From: Betaproteobacteria bacterium
Lineage (GTDB): Bacteria > Pseudomonadota > Gammaproteobacteria > Burkholderiales > SG8-39
NCBI GenBank assembly: GCA_004298295.1
Contig: SCUH01000060.1
Span: 1-5,852 of the forward strand
DNA length: 5,852 nucleotides
Reading direction: 5' to 3'
Below the pieces are notes generated by a model. It was given only the letters and a program-made list of their open reading frames with translations, did not search any database and was not told the DNA's origin. The translations under genes were made by a program, and so were the position numbers. Position 1 is the stretch's first letter; every line of letters begins with the position of its first letter. Of the stretch, positions 1 to 4,877 are shown piece by piece.

Positions 1-1591
1 CACGGGATCCTTGACGGTCAACGGCGCGTTCGCGTGGACGAGCGGCAGCATTTCAAACTCCGGGGGGCTGACGACCGCAGGAACGAGTACGATTTCAGGA
101 GCGGGACTTACGCTCGGCAGCCCCTGGAGCAACTCCGGTGCGGCGACGATTTCGGGCGGAGAACTCCTCGCGAGCGCTGGCGTGACGAACACGGGGACCA
201 TCAACCTGAGCGGTGCAAGCAGCATCCGGTTGCCCTCGGGCGGACCTGCCTTCACCAACGCCGCAGGCGGGACGCTCAACATCGATTCGACGGCCGGGTG
301 GTCGTTCGTGAGCAATCCGACGACGCAGGACGGCGTCGTCGACAACGCGGGCACGATCAACGTCAACAGCGGCACATCGTGGGAAGTCGCGTTCAACCAG
401 GCCGGCACCGGCAGCCTGAACATCGCCGCGGGCAAGTTCCTCTCGTTGCAGAACGGCCAGTCGGTCGCGGGCACGGTGAACGTCGGCACGGGCTCTACGC
501 TGTGGGTGTCCGAGCGCCACGGCGTGAACGCGTCGTTCAGCGGCACGACGATCGGCGGCAGCGGCACGGTGCAGGTGGTGGGCGGTGCCGGGCCGGTGGC
601 CGATTTCACCAATGTCAGCGCCCCGTCGGCGAAGCTGCTCGTGGGAAGCGGGGGCACGGCGAACGTGCTCGCGGGCACGACGACGTTCGCTGCGCTCGAG
701 ATCACGGGCGGCACCCTGAGCGGCGCCGGCACGCTGAACGTGACTGCAAGCCTGAATCAGTCAGGCGGCTCGCAGAGCGGCGCTGGGATCACGGTGCTCG
801 CTTCCGGGGCGACCGGTACGTTGGGCGGGGTGAGCGTCGGCCGCAACCTGACGAACCTGGGCACGCTCGACCTCAGCGGCACGTCGATTTCCGGACTGTT
901 CACCAATGATGGCACGGTCAATGTCACCGGCGCGGTGAACGCGAGCGGCGGCATGCAGCAGAACGCGGGCCTTACCACGGTACCCGCAGGGCAGACGCTC
1001 GGAGTCGGCGGTTCCGGCCTCGTGCTCGCCGGCGGCACGCTGATGGGCAACGGCATGATCAGCGGCAATGTCAACAATTCGGCGGGCATCGTGGCACCGG
1101 GCGCTTCGCCGGGAATCCTGACCATCAACGGCGATTACACGCAAGGCGCGAGCGGCGTTCTGGCGGTGGATGTCGGCGGCACCGTCGCCGGCACCGAATA
1201 CGACCAGCTGGTGGTGAACGGCAACGTGTTCCTCGACGGCAACCTGAGCACCACGCTCTTCGGCAGCTACACGCCGCTGCCGGGCGACAGCTACACGTTC
1301 GTCAGCGCTACCGGCACTATCACGGGCAGTTTCGCGAACGTCTCCCAGCCGGTGGGCCTGCTGCCGCCGGTTGCAGCGGTATCGCCGTTGACCGGCGCGG
1401 GCGAGCTGATCGTGAGCGTGGTCAGCCCGAGCCTGCCGCCGGCGATCGAGCCGACCTACAACTACACGGTGGTCGCGACCGAGATCTCGAGCGAGCCGGT
1501 GGAAAACATTCTGGTACCGGTGCTCGGGGTCGAGGGCACCGCGGGCACAGAGGAGAGCAGCCTTGAGAAAAAACCGCCTGCGTGCAGTTAA
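1..1591 (+). CDS. Large filamentous-haemagglutinin-like / autotransporter-type surface protein, 3' part
   Basis: C-terminal ~529 residues of a secreted beta-helical surface protein; the frame is open to the left edge (first full codon at base 2), so the 5' end with any signal peptide or TPS domain lies outside. A TTG at 11 is not a credible start: it has no ribosome site and the protein is already mid-repeat. Numbering from that TTG, the chain is rich in Gly, Ser, Thr, Asn and Ala, with a degenerate beta-strand repeat N-x-G-T-[ILV]-[ND]-[LV] (NTGTINL 60, NAGTINV 112, NLGTLDL 282, NDGTVNV 299). A terminal module typical of such passengers follows (APGASPG 362, YDQLVVNG 397). No outer-membrane beta-barrel follows, so it is not a classical self-transporting autotransporter; two-partner secretion is a reasonable inference. 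The tail (about 475-526) is Pro- and acid-rich, and its only cysteine is the penultimate residue. The last 29 bases overlap the FecR-domain gene. The exact ligand or role is unknown. Confidence 0.85.
   Translation, partial: TGSLTVNGAFAWTSGSISNSGGLTTAGTSTISGAGLTLGSPWSNSGAATISGGELLASAGVTNTGTINLSGASSIRLPSGGPAFTNAAGGTLNIDSTAGWSFVSNPTTQDGVVDNAGTINVNSGTSWEVAFNQAGTGSLNIAAGKFLSLQNGQSVAGTVNVGTGSTLWVSERHGVNASFSGTTIGGSGTVQVVGGAGPVADFTNVSAPSAKLLVGSGGTANVLAGTTTFAALEITGGTLSGAGTLNVTASLNQSGGSQSGAGITVLASGATGTLGGVSVGRNLTNLGTLDLSGTSISGLFTNDGTVNVTGAVNASGGMQQNAGLTTVPAGQTLGVGGSGLVLAGGTLMGNGMISGNVNNSAGIVAPGASPGILTINGDYTQGASGVLAVDVGGTVAGTEYDQLVVNGNVFLDGNLSTTLFGSYTPLPGDSYTFVSATGTITGSFANVSQPVGLLPPVAAVSPLTGAGELIVSVVSPSLPPAIEPTYNYTVVATEISSEPVENILVPVLGVEGTAGTEESSLEKKPPACS
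1551..1556 (+). promoter_or_regulatory. Ribosome binding site that sets the TTG start of the FecR-domain gene
   Basis: AGGAGA lies six bases before the TTG at 1563 and inside the 3' end of the adhesin reading frame. It is the only good Shine-Dalgarno match near the start. The TTG keeps a basic n-region (MRKNRLR) ahead of the hydrophobic stretch, giving a complete signal peptide. The next in-frame start-like codons, CTG at codon 6 and GTG at codon 16, would damage or remove it. Confidence 0.7.
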
Positions 1592-2297
1592 CAGCGTAGC
1601 GCTGCTGGTGGCGCTCGCCGGACTCCTGCCCGAGGCGGCGCTTGCCGCCGCGGGTGCGGTGACGCACCTCTCGGGGGCGGTGGTGGCGCGCCGGGGCGAC
1701 GGCCAGTCGCAGATCCTGTCGGTGAAATCCGAGGTGAGGGAAGGCGACGTGATCGCCACCGCGGAGAACAGCTACGCGCGGTTGAAGTTCGGCGACGGCA
1801 CGGAAGTGGTGCTGCGGCCGAACACGCAGATGAAGGTCGATGCCTTCAAGTTCGAGGAGCAGCGGCCGCGCGAGGACAACGTGGTGCTGTCGCTGCTCAA
1901 GGGCGGGCTGCGCAGCGTGACCGGGTTGCTGGCGAAACGCAACGCGGCGAACTTCCGCGTTCAGGCACCCAATGCCACGATCGGCATCCGCGGCACGAAC
2001 TTCGGTCTGCTGTATTGCCAGAACGACTGCGGCAAGGTTCCCGGGCCGGGGGGCAATCCGCCCGCCAACGGCCTGCACGTGGACGTCTCCGATGGCGTGA
2101 TCGTCGTGAGCAACACGGGCGGTTCGCAGGAATTCAGGATGGGGCAGTTCGGCTACGTGCAGAACATCCAGACCCCGCCGGTGCAGGTGCCGCCGGGGCA
2201 GGGCACCCAGGTGACGCTGCCGCCGCAGGCGCTCAATCAGCAGATCCTGGGCGGCACCGTGGGCACCAGCTCGTCCCTGGAGTGCGCGATCAAGTAG
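1563..2297 (+). CDS. Secreted FecR-domain protein
   Basis: 244-residue exported protein, start TTG. Residues 1-28 form a Sec signal peptide: basic MRKNRLR, hydrophobic SVALLVALAGLL, and a likely cut after ALA at 26-28. The mature part is a FecR domain (about 32-200): a strand-rich segment with VREGDVIAT (58) and FGDGTEVVLRPNTQM (76), then the family hallmark of the form V-x-A/T-P-x-A-T-I-G-I-R-G-T, here RVQAPNATIGIRGTNF (132-147). C152 and C156 follow directly, and a third Cys sits four residues from the end. There is no inner-membrane anti-sigma helix and no neighbouring sigma factor or TonB receptor. It is therefore not the iron-citrate regulator FecR but the envelope-located class seen beside large adhesins. 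It is translationally linked to the upstream adhesin by a 29-base overlap. A Pro/Gln-rich C-terminal stretch (about 204-226) may be a flexible linker. The function is inferred only in outline: an envelope partner of the adhesin. Confidence 0.85.
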   Translation: MRKNRLRAVNSVALLVALAGLLPEAALAAAGAVTHLSGAVVARRGDGQSQILSVKSEVREGDVIATAENSYARLKFGDGTEVVLRPNTQMKVDAFKFEEQRPREDNVVLSLLKGGLRSVTGLLAKRNAANFRVQAPNATIGIRGTNFGLLYCQNDCGKVPGPGGNPPANGLHVDVSDGVIVVSNTGGSQEFRMGQFGYVQNIQTPPVQVPPGQGTQVTLPPQALNQQILGGTVGTSSSLECAIK

Positions 2298-2298
2298 C

Positions 2299-2317
2299 GC
2301 CGCGCGCCTAGCGCGGC
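2299..2317. terminator. Possible bidirectional transcription-stop hairpin between convergent genes
   Basis: GCCGCGC at 2299-2305 and GCGCGGC at 2311-2317 form a perfect seven-pair, all-GC stem around a five-base loop (GCCTA). It lies at the convergent junction just after the TAG of the FecR-domain gene and overlaps the stop codon of the - strand gene. There is no T-tract on either side, so it is not a textbook intrinsic terminator. In such GC-rich DNA a stem of this size can also occur by chance. Confidence 0.3.
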
Positions 2318-2961
2318 ACGGGCAGTTTCCTCGCGGCCTCGACTCGTTCCGTAAACTGCACTGACGCCTGATCGAGGCGCTTGCGCGCGTCGGCAAGCAG
2401 GCCGTCTTCGATCAGCGGTGTGGCCGCGAGCAGCGGTGCAAGCTCGCGGCTGGCGTCCGGCAGGGCCTGCAGCCCTTTCTGCAGGCCGCCTTCGGCCAGC
2501 CGGTAATCGAAGAAATCGCGGTCCATCAGCTGCTTGAGCGCAACCGCCTCGCGGATCCAGTCGCTCGAGCGCACGCGCGCGGCGCCGATGTGCTCAGTGA
2601 GCGCGTTCAGGTCGGCGCGCAGCTTGTCCGATGCGCGCTGCACGGCGAGCTGCCGGCGCAGCAGCGCGTGCGCCTCGTCGACGTATTGCTGTGCCGCCTC
2701 GCCCAACGGCGGATCGCGCCGGATCTCGAGTTGCGAAAGGCGCTGCGCGATGCTGGCGAGTGCCTTGAAATGGCCTTCCAGCCGCTCCGCATCGTCCGCG
2801 TCCGCCGCGCGCGGCTGCAGCGCATCCCGCAGCCGCGAAGTGGCATCGGCGACGAGCGCCGCCACGGTGCCTTGCATTTCGCGCTTCTTGTAGCCCGAAT
2901 GGCCCCAGTAGGCGACCCCGATGACCGCCAGCAGCACGACGGCCGCAGCCACGCGCCTCAT
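2308..2961 (-). CDS. Membrane-anchored helical protein of unknown function
   Basis: 217-residue protein not recognised as a named family. Residues 4-20 (VAAAVVLLAVIGVAYWG) are one hydrophobic helix and are the only membrane segment. There is no lipobox and no clear signal-peptidase site, so it is probably an uncleaved anchor. The rest is almost entirely charged, Ala/Leu/Arg-rich helix, with likely coiled-coil stretches at about 30-80, 87-125 and 170-212, broken by DPPLG (83-87). Charge flanks the anchor on both sides (MRR before, YKKRE after), so which side the helical part faces is uncertain; the periplasm is the commoner arrangement. The ATG overlaps the stop of the upstream channel gene by four bases (ATGA), and only a poor purine stretch (GAAGAAG) precedes it, which suggests translational coupling. 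An accessory or regulatory subunit of the channel is a reasonable guess from this linkage, but nothing in the sequence proves it. Confidence 0.8.
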   Translation of the reverse strand: MRRVAAAVVLLAVIGVAYWGHSGYKKREMQGTVAALVADATSRLRDALQPRAADADDAERLEGHFKALASIAQRLSQLEIRRDPPLGEAAQQYVDEAHALLRRQLAVQRASDKLRADLNALTEHIGAARVRSSDWIREAVALKQLMDRDFFDYRLAEGGLQKGLQALPDASRELAPLLAATPLIEDGLLADARKRLDQASVQFTERVEAARKLPVPR

Positions 2962-3893
2962 CGGTACATGATCTTCTTCGTGGCCGACGCGACCAGCATG
3001 CCGATGAAGAGGATGCCGGCCGCGCCCTCGACCAGCGCGAGCAGGCGCGGCAGGACGCCCACCGGCGCCAGGTCGCCGTAGCCGATGGTCAGAAACGTCA
3101 CGCCGCTGAAGTAGACATGTTCGAACCAGTCGCGCCCGGGCACCGCCTCGAGCCAGTACTGCAGCGTGCCGAAAACGACGATCGCGGCCACCATGGCCGT
3201 GGCGAGGCGCCAGGGCTTTTCGCCGTAACCCCAGAGCCAGTTCAGCATCACCGCATCCAGCCAGAAGGCGACCGCGCGCAGCCGATCCACTGTGGACAGC
3301 GTTGCTGCGCCGAAGGCGCGCTGGCGCAGCACGTGCCGGTCGTAGGTGCGCTCGAGGTAAGCAAGGTCGCTCGCGTCGGTGAAGCGGCCCATCGACATGG
3401 CGTTGAGCTTGAGGTTGCGGCAGACCCGCGCCAGCACCTGCGGCGGCGCATCGCGCCGGAACCGGATGCTGTCGAAGGCGATCTCGCAGCTGACAAAGGC
3501 GGAAAAATCGAGCCGGCAGGCATCGAAGCGCGCGCCGGAAAAATCGCTGTTGCCGAACCTGGCGTTGACGATGTCGCAGCCCTCAAAGGCTGCGTGCCGG
3601 AAATAGCAGTCGTTGAAATGCGCCTGGCTGAGATTGCAGCCGACGAGCGCGGTGCCCTTGAAGCCGACGTCGCGCACCGTCGCCCAGCGCAGATTGACGT
3701 CGCGCAGCTGCAAGCCGTCGAGCTGGGTCTGCTCGATCCGGATGCCGCGCAGATCGAGCTGCGTCCTGCCGTCGAGTTCCAGGGTCGGGATCTCGATGGC
3801 CGATTCGAGGCCCTGCAGCCGCTGCAGGGCCGCTTCGGTCAGCGCGGGTGTCCAGCGGGCGCGCAGCTGCGCCACGCTGTCGGTGCCGCTCAC
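2958..3893 (-). CDS. Pentapeptide-repeat protein fused to a two-helix potassium channel pore
   Basis: 311-residue inner-membrane protein with two parts. Residues about 46-145 form some 20 consecutive pentapeptide repeats, with central Leu/Phe/Ile/Val every fifth residue from L48 to I143 (for example CNLSQ, AHFND, ARFGN). These should fold as a right-handed quadrilateral beta-helix of five coils. A helical linker (about 150-222) ends in WGYGEKPWR. The ion-channel domain follows: TM1 about 229-248, pore helix and selectivity filter TIGYGD at 269-274, TM2 about 281-303. The filter is the classical K+-channel signature, so K+ conduction by a tetramer is expected. The chain ends eight residues after TM2, so there is no C-terminal RCK/TrkA-type gating domain. 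The repeat domain, with no signal peptide, is probably cytoplasmic and may gate or tether the pore. The start is GTG, preceded at seven bases by AGGGA. It is the first gene of a two-gene operon with the anchored helical protein. Confidence 0.9.
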   Translation of the reverse strand: MSGTDSVAQLRARWTPALTEAALQRLQGLESAIEIPTLELDGRTQLDLRGIRIEQTQLDGLQLRDVNLRWATVRDVGFKGTALVGCNLSQAHFNDCYFRHAAFEGCDIVNARFGNSDFSGARFDACRLDFSAFVSCEIAFDSIRFRRDAPPQVLARVCRNLKLNAMSMGRFTDASDLAYLERTYDRHVLRQRAFGAATLSTVDRLRAVAFWLDAVMLNWLWGYGEKPWRLATAMVAAIVVFGTLQYWLEAVPGRDWFEHVYFSGVTFLTIGYGDLAPVGVLPRLLALVEGAAGILFIGMLVASATKKIMYR

Positions 3894-3900
3894 ACGATTG

Positions 3901-3905
3901 TCCCT
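3901..3905 (-). promoter_or_regulatory. Ribosome binding site for the GTG start of the channel gene
   Basis: On the - strand, AGGGA stands seven bases before the GTG at 3893-3891. No ATG, GTG or TTG lies in frame between this GTG and the upstream in-frame stop (TAG at 3929-3927). The GTG is therefore the only standard start codon that gives the full protein. Confidence 0.65.
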
Positions 3906-3923
3906 ATGCCCGTCAATGGCGAA

Positions 3924-3933
3924 AGTCTAAACT
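3924..3933. promoter_or_regulatory. Candidate shared -10 region of a divergent promoter
   Basis: The 72-base spacer between the channel operon and the kinase-like gene must hold the promoter for at least the - strand operon. Its most AT-rich patch, AGTCTAAACT, is nearly palindromic. Read on the + strand it contains TAAACT (3928-3933); read on the - strand it contains TAGACT (3929-3924). Each matches the sigma-70 -10 consensus at four of six positions. Each would place a transcript start about 24-26 bases before the corresponding start codon, with the ribosome site in between. No good -35 hexamer is present at 16-18 bases on either side, so this is tentative. Confidence 0.35.
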
Positions 3934-3965
3934 AGATCGGTTGGCTTCGTTGCGCGGGAGGTAGC

Positions 3966-4793
3966 ATGCCGGTCATCACGATCACGCGGGAGATGGGCAC
4001 GCTCGGCAAGGACGTCGCGGCGGGCCTGAGCGATGCGCTCGAGGTCCCGGTGATCTACAACGAGATCGTGGACCACCTCGCGGACCGGCTGCGGGTGCGC
4101 AAGAGCCACGTCATCCGGCTGCTGGACGGCCGCGCCGGGCTGCTGGAGCGCCTCGCCGCGGACAAGACCAGCCTGTTCGTGCATTCCGCCGAAGAGGTGA
4201 TGGCGATGGCGCTGCAGCCGGGGGGCGCGATCATCCGCGGCTGGGGCGCGAGCCACCTGCTGCGCGCGGTGCCGCACGCGGTGTGCGTGCGGGTGTGCTC
4301 GCCGCTGGAGTTGCGCGTGCGGCGCATGATGGAGCGCCTGAGCACGGAGAACGAAGCGGAGATCCGCACCGAGATCCAGCATAACGACGAGGCGCACGCG
4401 GCGATCGTGCGGCGCCACTTCGGCGTCGAATGGACCGATCCCGCGCACTACGACCTGGTGCTCAATACCGAGCGCGTCAGCATCGGCCGGTGCGTCGAGC
4501 AGGTGCTCGCGCTGGTGCGCGCGCCGGAATTCGCCGAGACCGACGCCTCGCGCGGCCATCTCGAGGACCTGGCCGTGGCGGCGCGCGTGCGTGCCGCGCT
4601 GCTGCGCGCCGCGCAGACGCGCGACAAGCGGGTGCAGGTGACCAGCGAACGCGGCCGCGTCATCCTCTGGGGCGCCAAGTGCAGCACCGACGAAAAGCTG
4701 AACTTCGTCGAAATCGCCTCGGCGGTGCAAGGGGTGCGCGACGTCGCCTACCGCTCGCGCCTGCCCGAGGAGGCGCCGCCGCGTGCGCGCTGA
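3966..4793 (+). CDS. Cytidylate-kinase-like protein with C-terminal BON domain
   Basis: 275-residue cytoplasmic protein (no signal peptide, no membrane helix). Residues 1 to about 185 resemble the cytidylate-kinase-like family. There is an N-terminal strand and phosphate-binding loop, ITITREMGTLGKDVA (4-18), where the family usually has a form like ITISREFGSGG; K15 is in the Walker-type position. GAIIRGWGASHLLR (87-100) follows, then Arg-rich helices at about 115-150, and the closing strand YDLVLNTER (162-170). Residues about 199-266 form a BON domain: a helix LAVAARVRAALLRA, strands VQVTSERGRVILWG, and the end VQGVRDVAYRSRL. BON domains usually bind membranes or other proteins and are often periplasmic, so a cytoplasmic copy on a kinase-like fold is notable. 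True CMP kinase activity is not established for this family. The ATG at 3966 follows GGGAGG (3956-3961) by four bases. It is divergent from the channel operon and 84 bases before pyrG, the next pyrimidine gene. Confidence 0.8.
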   Translation: MPVITITREMGTLGKDVAAGLSDALEVPVIYNEIVDHLADRLRVRKSHVIRLLDGRAGLLERLAADKTSLFVHSAEEVMAMALQPGGAIIRGWGASHLLRAVPHAVCVRVCSPLELRVRRMMERLSTENEAEIRTEIQHNDEAHAAIVRRHFGVEWTDPAHYDLVLNTERVSIGRCVEQVLALVRAPEFAETDASRGHLEDLAVAARVRAALLRAAQTRDKRVQVTSERGRVILWGAKCSTDEKLNFVEIASAVQGVRDVAYRSRLPEEAPPRAR

Positions 4794-4821
4794 AAGCGTG
4801 GCGCAGCGGCGCGCGGCGCGA

Positions 4822-4850
4822 TTGTCGCGACCGGAGCTTTCCGGTAGACT
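4822..4850 (+). promoter_or_regulatory. Likely sigma-70-type promoter of pyrG
   Basis: TTGTCG (4822-4827) and TAGACT (4845-4850) each match the -35 and -10 consensus at four of six positions and are exactly 17 bases apart. Transcription would start near 4856, leaving a leader of about 22 bases before the pyrG ATG. Two small perfect dyads coincide with it: CGCGA-TTG-TCGCG (4817-4829) across the -35 and CCGGA-GCTT-TCCGG (4831-4844) filling the spacer. No CTP-attenuation type terminator with a T-tract is visible in the short leader. Confidence 0.5.
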
Positions 4851-4877
4851 GCGTCATCCACGCCCGGCTCGGCGTCA

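Noticed and set aside
11..13. TTG as the true start of the adhesin
   Set aside because: The frame is open to the window edge, there is no upstream purine-rich ribosome site and no signal peptide, and the protein begins mid-repeat. The gene is cut by the window edge.
1..1500. Tandem DNA repeats or a CRISPR-like array in the adhesin
   Set aside because: The repetition is in protein pattern (N-x-G-T-type strands) and is degenerate; I see no regularly spaced identical DNA repeats.
761..1759. 332-residue open frame on the - strand opposite the adhesin and FecR-domain gene
   Set aside because: Arg/Ala/His-rich shadow composition with no recognisable motif, covering two genes with clear family signatures on the other strand.
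1563..2297. FecR anti-sigma regulator of iron-citrate uptake
   Set aside because: It has a cleavable signal peptide instead of an internal membrane helix with a cytoplasmic N-domain, and there is no fecI-type sigma factor or TonB-dependent receptor nearby.
1422..2396. 324-residue open frame on the - strand opposite the FecR-domain gene
   Set aside because: It overlaps three supported genes and has the Arg/His/Pro-rich composition expected of an antisense shadow.
3117..3935. 272-residue + strand open frame opposite the channel gene
   Set aside because: The opposite strand encodes regular pentapeptide repeats and a K+-channel filter, which cannot arise by chance; this frame shows no motif.
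3927..4730. 267-residue - strand open frame opposite the kinase-BON gene
   Set aside because: His/Arg/Ala-rich shadow; the + strand has a good ribosome site, family motifs and a BON domain.
2308..4793. An antiphage defence island built from channel, helical protein and kinase-like protein
   Set aside because: No nuclease, helicase, TIR, cyclase or other recognised defence partner, and no mobile-element marks. The genes sit next to housekeeping pyrG. Membrane channels can be effectors, but nothing here supports a sensor-effector pairing.
4794..4821. Intrinsic terminator after the kinase-like gene
   Set aside because: GC-rich alternating sequence without a clear long stem and with no T-tract; transcription may run on into pyrG.
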